Positions 1 to 12,890 of a stretch of 64,000 bases of DNA are shown piece by piece. Both the position numbers and the translations under genes were made by a program. Numbering within the stretch: the stretch's first letter is position 1; each line of letters opens with the position of its first letter. The notes under the pieces are model-generated. The model ran no database searches, was not told the origin of the DNA, and saw only the letters and a program-made list of their open reading frames with translations. Source of the DNA: Calliphora vicina (taxonomy: Eukaryota; Arthropoda; Insecta; Diptera; Calliphoridae); the NCBI RefSeq assembly GCF_958450345.1, contig NC_088781.1, positions 26,885,857-26,949,856 on the forward strand, written 5' to 3'.

Positions 1-2440
1 TTATAAACATGTATGTATTTATGTATAGCCCCCACATTATGCTATACTTTTGTTGGACTTTCTAAATTGTGTACAACAACAGCAAAAAAAAAATCTAATT
101 ATTATTATTTTCCATCAATATAGCACTATCTACATAAACAAATCTATAACGAATATGAGAAAAAAATAAACGCAATAAATAATCAAACTTTATATTTGAA
201 TATGAAATAAATGATGAAGGCACACACCTCAAATTTTGCATACTCGTATAAATAAAGGACTCTCCCCTTTTGTATACCACTGCGGTGGATCTGGTCGTTG
301 TTGCCATTATTTTGTATTAAATACAATACATATAGAGCAAATTAAAACAAAGCAATAATATCCTGTATTATAATAAAATAACCCTCTTTTTTTGTTGTTG
401 ACGGCCCAACTAGAAAAACAATAATATTATCTATGAAATATACATATTTATACTGTGTATAGTATGTTTGTGTGTATTTCTAATGATATATCAAAATAAA
501 ATATTGAAGCAAAAATACAATATTTGTATGTGTATGCGCTAAATATTTATAATAATTGAAGGATATTTCATCAATAAAAACAAAAGCCTAAAAGCACACA
601 CTGCAAAACACTTGTAGTATGTTAATGTTATACTCAGTTAGTTAATGTAAAGGAGAGAGAGTAAAGTGTTGTGTTGTGTTGTTTAGGGGGCCCGAGAGAA
701 AGAGAGTGCAATAGAGAAATAAATACAATGAAATAAAATATAATTCAGTGCTTTAGAGTAATGGTTACATATTGTTATACAATTGATAAAGTAATAAAAA
801 AGGCTGGGTTCAATATTTCTAAAAATATGTATAAACACACACATACAAATATTTTTGCAGAATATTATATAAAAAGAAGAAGAAGAATTGGTATTAGGTG
901 TAGCAGAGTAGGTAGGTAGGAATTGTTTGTGGGTTTTAAGGGGTTAATATGAAAAGTATTTTGGAAATGTCATTTTTTTAAAGTAACTACAGGAAGCTTT
1001 TTGTCAATTAAATTTCAAGGAACAGCGTTCTCAATTTTTAAAAACATTACTAAAATCACGATCATTCTTCAGTTTTAGATTTTTATTTCGAAAACTAAGA
1101 AAACCTTTTCCAGTTTTAGGTATCTATTTAGAAACCTGAAGAAATTTATTTCGGGTTTGGCTCTAATAATGTGGTTGGAAATTCAAACGCCAATTTTTAC
1201 AAGTTAGTTTCAAAATATTGTAAAAACGATAGTACAAGTTGAGGTCATCTTTAAAAACAAAGGACCTCTTTGAAGTATTTGAGAAGTACTTATAAATTAA
1301 TTTTGAATGTTCCTTTTCCGCCTGCCCTCGTTATATAAGAGCTATGTTTAGCTTTACGTTTATTTATTATATGTTCAATACTTATTCACGCACATTTCGC
1401 ATATAATTTAGGCAATGACAGCTTTCTAGTGCTTATACTTATACACAAACCATCACATATACATACATATAGAATATGTATATTTATTGTGTGAATATGT
1501 GAATATACAATGACATTAAGGTTAAAAGGGGTGTTGGTGAATAATGGTGGGGAGCTGGGTATTGGTAGTGAATGTGAATAAATAGCAGTATGATTATGAT
1601 GATGGGTCATGTCATGATGGTCCTTTTCAACGTTCATCTATAAACATACAAACACACATTAGAGACAGACAGACATCTATTATATGTATTGTTTAGACAC
1701 ATACATTATACTCATCATCATCATCATGTACATTCCACACATCTATTTATTTCTAATATTACACACAAACATACACACTTGTACCTATAATAAGTTTTGG
1801 TTTTAGAAATTGTGTTTGTGAGCGAGTGTGTAATGTACGCGTTGTCCTGCCAACACCCGACTAAATTCTCTACCAAAAACACAAACTTAACTAAATTTAT
1901 TGCAAATATTTCCTCAACAATGAACAACTACAACAACAGCGGCAGCAACAACAAATTATTGTTAAAACGCGTAAAGAACCAATTTTTCATTGTAAAGGTC
2001 TTTATAAACACATCTACACTTGATCAATACACATTCACCATGGACGACTCTGTGTGTTCATATGATATATGTTTGCAATTGTATGTGTTAAAACACACAC
2101 ACACTAAAACATTTATTAACAAACCCTAGTGCGGGTGTTTAATGGAACTATTGCGGCAGTTGGTCGTTTTGTTGGTTCGTACTCATATGTGGACCATCAT
2201 CCCATACAAAAGACAGCAAAAAAAAGACACACACAAAATAAATCTAAACGAAACGTTAAATAAATTGATAATTGTACAATTTTATAATATTGATTAATTG
2301 TCATATTTAACAGTTTGATTTAACCCTAGAAGGAGCGCTTTGTAAGTTATAGTAAATGATTAAAAACAGGTACTTTTTTAACATTAAAATGTTAAAAATA
2401 GATTTTATATTCTAATAATAATAAAAAATAAAAATTTTTA
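1..2440. other. AT-rich non-coding sequence with simple repeats
   Basis: No coding exon is recognised. Short tracts include alternating GTGTT/GAGA near 643-700, (CAT)n at about 1712-1727, CA/ACAC-rich patches and several A-runs. If ab is the gene at 24.8-27.3 kb, this is probably intron between its exon 4 and its zinc-finger exons. Confidence 0.6.
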
Positions 2441-2448
2441 GTACATTT

Positions 2449-2622
2449 TTTGAAAAAGTACTAAAGTACTTTTTTTGAAAAAGTACCAAAGTACTTTTAT
2501 TAAAAAGTACCAAAGTACTTTTATGAAAAAGTACCAAAGTACTTTTATGAAAAAGTACCAAAGTACTTTTATGAAAAAGTACCAAAGTACTTTTATGAAA
2601 AAGTACCAAAGTACTTTTTTTC
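2449..2622. repeat. 24-bp tandem repeat, GTAC-centred, about seven copies
   Basis: The unit is GAAAAAGTACC followed by AAAGTACTTTTAT (24 bp). Because 24 is a multiple of three, the minus strand reads as an open frame repeating STLVLFHK. That is a by-product of the repeat and not a protein gene. Confidence 0.9.
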
Positions 2623-2779
2623 AGTTTTGAATTGTACAACAAATTGTTCATTATAAAAATTGTTGTATTAACGCTTAAAAATTCAAATCTAAAAATTAAA
2701 CTTTACGTAAGAAGGTACAATTTTAGTTTCTCGTAAAAGGGTTTTTGGACATAAAAATATACCTACAAAAAGATTAGAA

Positions 2780-4180
2780 ACTGCTAGTAAAAAAATAAAA
2801 TTTTAAGTACCAAAGTACTTTTTTCTAATTTGAATTATACAAAAAAAAACGTTTGAAATTTTAAACAGTTAAATTACAAATTAGACATTTCCATATAAAT
2901 ATGGATAAAAATACAGTAATTTGGTACCAAAAATTCTACAAAAAATAAGAAATTTATATAACAGAGTTTTTTGTTAAAAAATAGTACCAAATGTAAGAAA
3001 TTTCAAGAATTATTGTTAAAAAAGTTTTTAATTTGAAAAAAATACAAATTTTAGATTTTTCCACAAAAGTACTTTTTTGGTACTTTTTTGCAAATTGTTG
3101 AAAATTGCTCAAAATATATTTCACAAATTGTTGAAAATTCCACAAAAATCAGAACCTCATACTAACAGAGTACTAAATCTTAAGAAATACCAAATTGTAC
3201 TTTTAAAAGTACTTTGGTACTTTATGTTGATAAAAAGTACCAAATGTAAGAAACTTAAGGAATTATTGTTAAACAAGTTTTTAATTTGAAAAAATACAAA
3301 TTTGGAATTTTTCCATAAAAATACAAATTTGTAATTTTTCCATAAAAATACAAATTTAGAATTTTTCCATAGAAGTACATATTTGGTACTTTTGTACTTT
3401 TTGGTACTTTTTTGCAAATGGTTGAAAACTGCTCAAAAAATAAGAAATCCTTGGAACTATTATTAATAGAGTAATAAATTTGAAAAATACTAAATTGCGA
3501 CTATTTTAGAAAATAACTTGTTTACGCAACTTTGGTACTTTTTAGCAAATTGTACCAAAAATAATATAAATAATAATTTTATTTCTGTTTACAAAAGTAC
3601 TTAATTAGGTAATTTGATACGTTTATCAAATTGCTACTGCAATTAGAGTAATAAAATATAAGAATTACGAAATTTTATAAAAGCACTTTTTAAAGTATAT
3701 TTGTACATTTCGTTGACAAATAGTACCATATAGAAGAAATTTAAGAAATTATTTTTAAAAACGTTTTGAAAAATAATACAAAACTACCATTTTTAACAAA
3801 AATAAGGAATTTTTAAAACTATTGTTAATATATTAATTCACTTTAAGCAGTACTTAATTTTGATATTTTTTCAAAAGTACCTTTTAAAGTAACTTGGTAC
3901 ATTTTGTCAACAAATAGTATAAAATATAAGAATTTTAAGATATGAATGCTAAAAAAATTTTAATCATAAATTTTAAATCTTTCCCCAAAGGCATTTAATA
4001 AAGTACCTTGGTAATTTTTTGTTGCAAATTGTACTTTGGTATTCTTTAATTAAAAATTGTTAAAAAGTTTTAGAATTAAAAAAATACTATAATAATCTCT
4101 CTACAAAAGTACTTATTTTGGAACAATGGTACTTTTTGGTTACAAATTATACCAAAATTATGATTACAGCAAGGAAGAAT
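2780..4180. repeat. degenerate repeats of about 200-500 bp with GTAC motifs
   Basis: Sections beginning AGTACCAAATGTAAGAAA near 2985 and 3236 recur more weakly near 3723 and 3915. Each is followed by a poly-A/T stretch and by paired GGTACTTTTT and CAAATTGTTGAAAA segments (3078-3140 and 3392-3430). Spacing is irregular. No coding potential. Confidence 0.7.
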
Positions 4181-5780
4181 GCTAGGAGGAGGTTGTAACG
4201 GGCCTTGAAAATCCATTCCATACTATGTTTGTAAATAATTAACAGTTTCTGTATGTTTTAATTAGCAGTTTAATAGAAATTTTAGCAATGGCCTAAAGTT
4301 TAAGGATACAATATTCATTTTTGATCTTTAGAAAAAATGTTGTATAAAAAATAAGTTTCTTGAGTACAGTGACGTGAAATAAAAGTAGTTAGACTTTTGC
4401 TTAAACAATTAGCTAATTATAAGGTACTAATTAAATAGGTAACATTTTTCAATAAATTTTAAATTTTTGGTTTAAATTTTTCCTTAAAAAACTGTACTAA
4501 AATTTCCTTCTAATAAATCAATCAATATTTATTTATTTTGAAAATAAATTTGTATTTTTAAAATTCAAATGTAAAATAACCAACGCCCAAATCTACTGCT
4601 GTGTTTATTTATTCTTCATTACTTTAAATCTTTTTATTTAAATCTTAAAAACTCTAACCCCCCGGTAGCAGCCGCTTGAAGCCCCCTTCCCTTGCAACAC
4701 TTTACAAACATTAGATGGCCAACATACACACATACATACATATGTATGTATGAATTGTGATAAGTGTAACACTTAGAGACTGGGCAGAAAATGGAAATAT
4801 ATACAATATATGAAAATAAAATAAGAAAAACTACGCATATTTCAAACATAAGAAAGAAACACTTTGAGTATTGAGCAAATGAAATGCAAACAACAATCGA
4901 TTTGAACGCACAAATAAAACAAAATATGTATTAAAATAAAAAAGAAGGAAAACTCACACGCACTCATGTACACACATATACATAGAGAAGAAAAGGATAA
5001 AGAAAATAAGTAAGAAATAAAATAAATTTTAACACTACGCACCTACTTACATTACTTACGAATGTTGGGCAATAACTCATCCATTAAAAGGGATATTACA
5101 AATGCCACACACACATCTATACATACATGCATTCGCACACATACTCATCCAAAGAGAGACAAACAAATTCATGTAGAAATATACTTACACACGGTATGAT
5201 TGTAGGTTTGAAAATATAAAGGAGTTGGGGTTGGGCTGACACATGTGTGTAAGACAGGGTCAAGTAAAATTCAAAACAAAAAAAAAAAGTAAAATAAAAC
5301 TAGTAGAAGGTTTTCTTATTTTACTTAAATAAATGTATGTATTTTTACATATACATACATCTACACTTATACTTAAAGCATATCAATGCAAAAATAAAGG
5401 ATGAAGTATTACATTTTTCAAAGTAGTGTGCTATTCTGTTCTGTCTGTGTACTTTTTACTTTACTTAGAATTTCAAATGGGTGGTGGTTGGTTAAAAAAA
5501 TGTAAGACGTATGAGAATACGCTAGTGTTAGCAGATGAAGGAAGCCAGGCACCCAGCACAAGACGAAGGTTTCAAGTGATAAGGAACAACACAAACAAAA
5601 AAACGCACAGAATAAAATAAAATAATAATAATAATGGAGAGAATAGTTATGCTTATACTCGTACATATACATTTAGACATTTGCACTTGTATAAAAATAT
5701 TTGTAGGAAAATGCGAGGGTTGTGAATGAAAGTTTTGTGGAAAATCTTCTTAAAGAAGAATTGAAGTTATACTCATTTGA
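4181..5780. other. AT-rich non-coding sequence with CATA/ACAC microsatellites
   Basis: Contains tracts such as ACATACATACATATGTATGT near 4728-4750 and CA-rich stretches at 4960-5160 and 5340-5365. No exon recognised. Confidence 0.6.
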
Positions 5781-6800
5781 ACTTTAACCTAAATTTAGAA
5801 ATGGATTTATATTCGATCGAATTTAAATTTTTAAAATAAATTTCTTAATGATATTGATCCCTAAATAAACCCAGCAAGTGATTATATTTTGACTTAGGAT
5901 CTATAGTTGAATCAAAAAGTCGACTTTTATCGATTTTTCGACTTTTGTTATTTTTGAAAAGTCGACTGTTCGACTTTTTAATTTACTTTAATGTACAAAT
6001 ATATGATTGCTAAATTTAGTGATGGGAAAAACGCATTTTAAAATATTACCGTGTTTAAAAATAAAAATCGATAAAATTTAAATTTTTAAAATAAATTTCT
6101 TGGTCCCTAAATAAACCAAGCAAGTGATTATATTTTGACTAAGGATCTATAGTTGACTTAAGGAGCCATCTTTTTTCGAATTTTAAGTTTTTGAACTTTA
6201 GACTTTTTTAAATTTTGAATAGTCGACTTTTCAACTTTCGTTATTTATAAAAAGTCGATTGTTCGACTTTTCAACTTTTTATTCTACTTCAATGTAGAAA
6301 TATATGATTGCTAAATTTAGTGATGGGAAAAACGCATTTAAACTTTACCTTGTTTCAAAATAAAAATTGATTTAAATTCGATAAAATTAAAATTTTTAAA
6401 ATAAATTTCTTAGCGAAATTGGCCCCTAAATAAACAAAACAAGTGATTCTGTTTTGACTAAGGATATATAGTTGAATCAAAGAGTCGACTTTTTTCGATA
6501 TTTGAAATATTGATTTTTTTTAAATTTCGACTTTTTTAAATTTTGAAAAGTCGACTTCTTGACTTTCGTTATTTATGAAAAGTCGACTGTTCGATTTTTA
6601 AATTTTTTTATTCTACTTTAATTAACAAATATATGATAGCTAAATTTAATGATGAAAAAACAAATTTTTACAATTAAAATTAAAAATAAAAAAAGTCGAC
6701 TTTTCCAAATTTTATTGTATGTTCGACTTTATTTCCAATGAAAAAATCGATTTCGATTTTTTTGAACAAAAAGTCGATTGTTTGAATTATAGAACCCTAA
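5780..6800. repeat. three tandem copies of a 257-308-bp unit with GTCGAC palindromes
   Basis: The landmark TTTTTAAAATAAATTTCTT occurs at about 5828, 6085 and 6393. Each copy then carries CCTAAATAAAC, a TAAGGAT(C)TATAGTTGA segment, clusters of AAAAGTCGACTTTT (perfect palindrome) and, in the first two, GTGATGGGAAAAACGCATTT. The copies are diverged by indels, so this is an old array. Confidence 0.85.
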
Positions 6801-6829
6801 ATCTTGCCATTTTGGAAAAGTCTGGAGTC

Positions 6830-8250
6830 CATACGTTAGTAAGGTAAATCAGCTAGAAATTTAAGGAATAGAGCAGAATTTCCTCTACAAAGTTTTTAGA
6901 CCAAACTCTGTTTCAGACGTTAAAAGCGAGCCTGAATCGAACAGAGTTTTCTAAGCAACAGCATTCAGACCAACAACAACAAGATTCATATGGTAAATAA
7001 ACCTTTCTCATTAGGGACATTTCTCATTAAAAAAACCTTGAATTCCTAGCAAACAAGTTGAAAATATGGTTTCAAATTTAAGGAATTGCCTTATTTTCCT
7101 TTCCAAAATAAAAAAAGACCTTGAACAGAACTACATTTTTAGATCAAACTCGGTATCAGACGTTAAAAGAGAGCTTGAACCAAACTGAGTTTTCTAAGAA
7201 GGGCAAAAGAAGCAGAATTTCGTCTTCAACCTGAAAGAACACAAGCTGAACCAAGTTTTCAAACCAACAACAACAAGATTCATATTGTAAATAAACCTTT
7301 CTCATTTAGAGGGAATAATTTTTCATTTAAAAGCTCCCAAACTTTGAGTCGAATTGTGGAAGAGGTGTATTTTTAGTAAGAACAATAGGCAGCTGTCAAA
7401 GTTCGAGTCGAATTGAGTCAAAATTTATATTTAAACCACGGTTTAAAGCAATTATTTTTTGCAATATTCAAACAGCATTGCATTCTAAGGAAAAAATTTA
7501 AGTAAGTTTCCTTTCAAAATAAAAGAGATTGAACTAAATGGGTTTTTTTGGTTTTTAATAAGAAATATCACACAATAGTCAGCTGTCAAAGTTTTTCGAA
7601 GGAACAAATTTAAAAAAAATGGTTTCAAACTTAAAGAATTGAAGTAAGTTTCCTTTCAATATAAAAGAGATTGAACTGAATGATTTTTTTAGACAAAACA
7701 AATTCAAAAAAGATTTTGTTTTTAATACGAAAAATCCCTCAATAGTCAGCTGTCAAAGTTTGAGCGGAATTGCGAGAGAGTTTATATTTAAACTATGGTT
7801 GAGCTTAAATGAGGAATAGTTTAAATTGTTTCAATGTTTTAAAGAAATTAATTTTTGCAATTAATAGGGAAAAGGTAAAAATATGGTCTCAAATTTAAGG
7901 AATTTAGAAAGAGTTTATACTTAAAGAATGGTTGAGCTGAATTGAGGAATAATTTAAATTTTTTAGAAACAATTAATTTTTGCAATTATTAGGGAAAACT
8001 TTTACCTTTTTTTAAGGAATTGAATCAGAATTCCTTTCCAAAATTAAAGAAATTGAACTGAACGTGAATGTTTATAGCATCCAACTGTTGTCAACTCTCA
8101 AACTTTGAGCTGAATTGAGCAAGATTTTAAATTTTGACAATGTATTAAAGCAATTTTGCCTTCCTAAAGAAAAAAGTAAAAGGAGTGGTTTCAATTTTAA
8201 AGAATTTGTATTTAAAAAAATATTCACTTGAGCGCATGTGTAGCCTGGGT
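6830..8250. repeat. diverged duplications containing a CAGCTGTCAAAGTTTGAG motif
   Basis: A segment at about 6895-7015 (CAGACGTTAAAAG, GAGTTTTCTAAG, CAACAACAACAAGATTCATA, AAATAAACCTTTCTCATT) is repeated at about 7139-7305. Downstream, AGCTGTCAAAGTTNGAG and GAATTGAG motifs recur near 7390, 7580, 7748 and 8095, with TTTAAGGAATT-type spacers. No ORF or terminal repeat is visible that would identify a transposon. Confidence 0.65.
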
Positions 8251-9540
8251 TAAATTTTGATTAAGTTAATCATCCTTTTTTGAAAGTAGGTACTTTATAA
8301 ATGTAGCAAATTTTGTTGTGAATCTTCAGTTTTATTGTAATATCTATCGCTTATGAATCTTTTCCCTAAAATTATCACAGCCACCTTTTATATTTATATT
8401 AAAACACTAAACGAAAATATCTATTTTATTTCTCAACTTTATCCCCCTGCCCTCCTCACACAAATATGGTAATAAGATGTATTTTTCCTTACAAAATAAT
8501 ATACAAACTCAAACATACATTTAAATAAAATACACATACATCTCGAACAACTACAAACTAAAAAAAAACACATACATCATCAAACCTATACAAAAATATT
8601 GTATGAGAATGAGTTATTTGAAAAGAGCTGGCTAGGGTGGTTGGTCAGTTTGTCTAAAGGACCCGGTTTATACATAAATTGAGGGAGTTAAGCAAACATT
8701 ATTTGTAAAAAAGTGAGTAAGTAAGTAGTTTGGCGACGAGTCCATTTCAAATACTTACTGTACCATACACAACTGCTGCTTCTTGTCTTATAAATACATA
8801 TTTTTTTTATTTGAATGGATATTTCAAAATAATATAAGTAAAACTGATGGGTTTTTTTGTAGTAGTGTTTTGTAAGTATGAGAGAGTATGCTGCCGATAT
8901 AAATAAATGTACATTGCATATGGATTTATGTAAATCTATGCCAACCATCTTTACAATAACCTATTCTACTCTACTCAAAAACCCCATGTTTCCCCCCCTG
9001 CCCCTTACACCAAAAAAAATGAAAATAAAATATCAAATCATTCTTTAAACAAATATCCTTTTTCTACTTACACACTTAATATATGTATGCATGCTCACAT
9101 GCTCACCCACACATTTACTTGCTAGAAGCAAACACATGGAGCAAAGTATCAGCAGCATTTAGGAAAAAGGTCCTTTTTCTTAAACTAAAAAACTGGTTTG
9201 TCTTAATGTATGTATGTCCTATATGGTTAAATGTGTAGGAGCATATATAGATGTAGAAGTGTTTAAATGTTTGCATAGTAGTTTTTTTTCTTTTACCACT
9301 ATTCTAAGGCTGCTCTCTCTCAATTTTACTTTGACTTTTATAATATTTTAAAGCAAATATACTTTATAATATAACGAGGTTTAAATGAAAAGTTCTTTTT
9401 TTGAAATTTTCATAAAGAGACAGTAAAAATACTACATAGGGTACATATTTTAGAGCCCTTTCAAAATCTTCTAAATATTACTTTCTTTATCCCCATTATT
9501 CACCAGATTTAGAGCTCTATTTTTTTTAATATTATTTGTA
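8251..9540. other. AT-rich non-coding sequence
   Basis: No exon, RNA gene or clear tandem repeat recognised. C-rich short patches (CCCCCCTGCCCC near 8990) and ACAC tracts are present. Confidence 0.6.
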
Positions 9541-9559
9541 AATGCTTTAAATTTGGGAA

Positions 9560-10185
9560 ATTTTAGCACTTTTTGAGAAAAAGTACTTTTTTAACAAAAA
9601 GTACTATTTCTAAATAGTACTTTTCAGCAAAAAAGTATTTAAAGTACTTATCAACAAAGAGTACTTTAAGTTCAACATAAACTGGCTTTTTCAAAAAAGT
9701 ACTTTTCAATAAAAAGGAACTTTGCTTAGGCGCTCCATAACCTTAAATTTAACAAAAAAACATACTTTTTTGTTAAAAGATACTTTTTTGTTAAAAATAA
9801 TACCTATTAACAAAAAAGTACTTTTCGAAAAAAAAACTAAAATTACATTTTTATCAAAAAAGTACTTTTTGCATGAATTCAATAAAACAATACTTTCTTT
9901 TAGCAAAGTTTTGTAACAAAAAAGTGAATTTTAACTAAAAAATACCTTTTAACAAAAAAGTACTTTTCAACAAAAAAATACTTGTTAACAAAAAGGTACT
10001 TTTTAATAAATAGGTACTTTTTAATAAAAAGGTACTTTTTAACAAAAATGTACTTTTTAACAAAAAGGTTCTTTTTACAAAAAAAAACAAAAATGGTCAT
10101 GTTAACAATACTTTTTTTTCAAAAAAGTACTTTTTTCATGATATAAATAAAAAAATACTTTCCAACAAAAATTAACTTTGTACAA
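9560..10185. repeat. GTAC repeats, AAAAAGTACTTTT style
   Basis: Irregular repeats of AACAAAAAAGTACTTTT. They become more regular at about 9940-10075, where 17-18-bp units AAAAAGGTACTTTTTAA alternate. GGCGCTCCATAACCTTAAA at about 9729 matches a motif that also flanks the 18-bp arrays at 12.2 and 12.8 kb. Confidence 0.8.
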
Positions 10186-11780
10186 AAAAATCAAATTTAT
10201 TTTTTTTTATTATGAAAGATATTTTTCTCAGTAAACCGGAAACAAAGGAAATCAAAAAGTAACTTTCCATTCGAACCTCGTTTTTGTACAACTACTGCAA
10301 CAACATAAACTTCGACAATATAAAATTTATACAATTTGAAATGGATTTCAAAAATGAATTGAAATCCTATACGAATGAACAATTCAAATTATATTTTATT
10401 TTCTCTGGTAACAAATACACACACACTCACACACATACACTTAAACACATAGATTATATTTCTAAAAAAGGACACATAGTTACTTATACAGTTATACAAC
10501 CAAACACATACATAGAAACAAACAAATACTTACATAAACACATACTTACAACACTTGTGAATAATTTCAAAATTTTATCCCTTTTTTTACAAAAAAAAAA
10601 AATAAATAAAATATGTGTAATAGAAGTTTCGTAAGTGTATATAAATGTAAGAGTGTGTGCAAAAAAAAAAAACACAAACTACATTTTAACCAATATAGAA
10701 ATAAAATACAAAAAAAAAAAGTTTTTTTTTGTTTAGAAAATTTTCTAAATTTTCTACCTTAAGTACTTTGGGTCTGTGTCCATTTCTGGTACATTGGAAA
10801 ATACAACAATATTTTTATATACATATATACATACATATGGTAATTGCAAATGAATGTATATGTATGTATGTAAATGTTGGTTAGAGTGTAGGCTAGAATT
10901 TTCTTAACTTTTTTGTATAATATTTGTATTTGTATAAGCACGTCCATTTTTATGTTATATTCATTCATATTCGAAAAGGAAAACCTAATACCGTGTATGT
11001 GTGTGTGTAAAGGACATTCAACATAAGTCCATCTTAGTTTTACACACACACATTTATATAAATTTTTCTCTAACAACTATATTTTGATCCTTGTACATAA
11101 ATGTATGTGGAGTTCGTTTTTATTGTTGTTTTTCAAATACAAACAAATCAAGTAAATGTGTGTGTATGTGTTTTAGTTTAAATTTAATGTATTTTCTATA
11201 TTTTATAATCAAGCCAAGTCAAACCAAGGCATGTGTGTGTAAGTGTATAAGTTTTAGTTATACTTTTACATTAAAATTCAAATTATCCTTTCTTTTTTCC
11301 CTTAGCATTTTTTCTTATTTTTTTATATATTTATGTATGTATATTTCACAATGAAAATATAATTTTATTTGAAGTTTAAGTAGAAAATTAGAATTTCAAG
11401 TATATTGTAAAGGGAAGTTTTTTCATTGTGCACATAGAATTTCTCTAAAATTTTAATATAAAGTTTTTCTTTCATATAATAATTGTATAATTTAGAAATG
11501 TTAAAAGAATAAAAGTAGTTTTTAATACTTTAAAGTTCTTTTTAACAAAAAATTACTTTTAAACAATGAAAGAATTAGAGACGAATCACATGAAGGCGGC
11601 TATGATGGTCTGCTATTACAAACTCAAAAATATGACAAATTCGAAGAAGTGTTTTAACTGATTAAAGAGCCATTCTTTTACAAATTACTTTCCTTATGCC
11701 CAATATTTATCAGATCTAACTATCTGAGAAAAGGGAAAGCTTAAGTATTCTCTTTTTCTAAAATTTTCGTTAAATTTAGC
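10186..11780. other. AT-rich non-coding sequence with CA and A-run tracts
   Basis: ACAC tracts near 10420 and 11040, poly-A runs near 10590-10720 and T-rich stretches. No exon recognised. Confidence 0.6.
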
Positions 11781-11794
11781 TATAAAATACTTTT

Positions 11795-12085
11795 TAAAAA
11801 GTACCTTTTAACAATAATTATCTTTTAACAAAAAATAATATTTTAACAAAAAAGTACCTTTTAACAAAAAAGTACCTTTTAACAAAAAAAGTGCCTTTTA
11901 ACAAAAAAAAGTGCCTTTTAACAAAAAAAATGTGCCTTTTAACAAAAAAGTACCTTTTAACAAAAAATAAACTTTTAACAAAAAATTACCTTTTAACAAA
12001 AAAGTACCTTTTAACAAAAAAGTACCTTTTAACAAAAAGTACCTTTAACGAAAAAAATCAAAAAAGTACATTTTAATAAAAAAGT
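11795..12085. repeat. 18-bp tandem array, block A, about 16 copies
   Basis: The unit is AAAAAAGTACCTTTTAAC (18 bp), with variants carrying GTGCC or TTACC in place of GTACC. Open frames reading LLTKKY arise only from the 18-bp periodicity. Confidence 0.9.
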
Positions 12086-12890
12086 AACTTTTAACAAACG
12101 CAGTTTTTATAAAAAATATCCTTTTAACGAAACAAATTCAAGAAAACTTAATCTTTTCCCAAAAAATCAGGAAATTCTAAACAATTGTATTGCCTATGCG
12201 TAGGCGCTCGATAATCTTAAAGAAGCGCCTTAAAATACAAACAATTTCTTTTAACAAAAAATAAACTTTTAACAAAAAATTACCTTTTAACAAAAAATAA
12301 ACTTTTAACAAAAAATTACCTTTTAACAAAAAAGTACCTTTTAACAAAAAATTACCTTTTAACAAAAAAGTACCTTTAAACAAAAAAGTACTTTTAACAA
12401 AAAAGTACCTTTTAACAAAAAAGTATCTTTTAACAAAAAAAGCACCTTTTAAAAAAAGTACCTTTTAACAAAAAAGTACCTTTTAACAAAAAAGTACCTT
12501 TTAACAAAAAAGTACCTTTTAACAAAAAAGTACCTTTTAACAAAAAAGTACCTTTTAACAAAAAAGTACCTTTTAACAAAAAAGTACCTTTTAACAAAAA
12601 AGTACTTTTTAACAAAAAAGCACCTTTTAAAAAAAAAGTACCTTTTAACAAAAAAGTACCTTTTAACAAAAAAGTATCTTTTAAAAAAAATTAAAAAACT
12701 ACATTTTAACAAAAAAAGTAACTTTTAACAAACGCAGTTTTTATAAAAAAGATCCTTTTAACGAAACAAATTCAAGAAAAATTAACCCTTTCCAAAAAAA
12801 TCAGGAAATTCTAAACAATTGTATTGCCTATGCGTAGGCGCTTCATTTAAATTCTAACCTTAAATAAACGCCTTAAAATACAAACTATTA
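12086..12890. repeat. segmental duplication that bounds 18-bp block B
   Basis: A unique-looking flank at about 12095-12245 is repeated at about 12730-12890. It includes AACGCAGTTTTTATAAAAAA, GAAACAAATTCAAGAAAA, CAGGAAATTCTAAACAATTG and TGCCTATGCGTAGGCGCT. The second copy has an extra TAAATTCTAACCT. So array plus flank (about 635 bp) was duplicated as a unit, and the copies then diverged modestly. TGCCTATGCGTAGGCGC contains the inverted repeat GCCTA-TGCG-TAGGC. Confidence 0.85.
12245..12695. repeat. 18-bp tandem array, block B, about 25 copies
   Basis: Same unit as block A. The centre (about 12460-12600) is nearly perfect, and the edges are more varied. Minus-strand frames reading LLKGTF or VKRYFF are artefacts. 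Confidence 0.92.

Noticed and set aside
2412..2651. Minus-strand open frame repeating STLVLFHK
   Set aside because: The 24-bp tandem repeat has a period divisible by three, which keeps the frame open. No start context or domain.
12177..12712. Minus-strand frames of repeated LLKGTF / VKRYFF
   Set aside because: Produced by the 18-bp array; two frames are open at once over the same DNA, which a real gene would not need.
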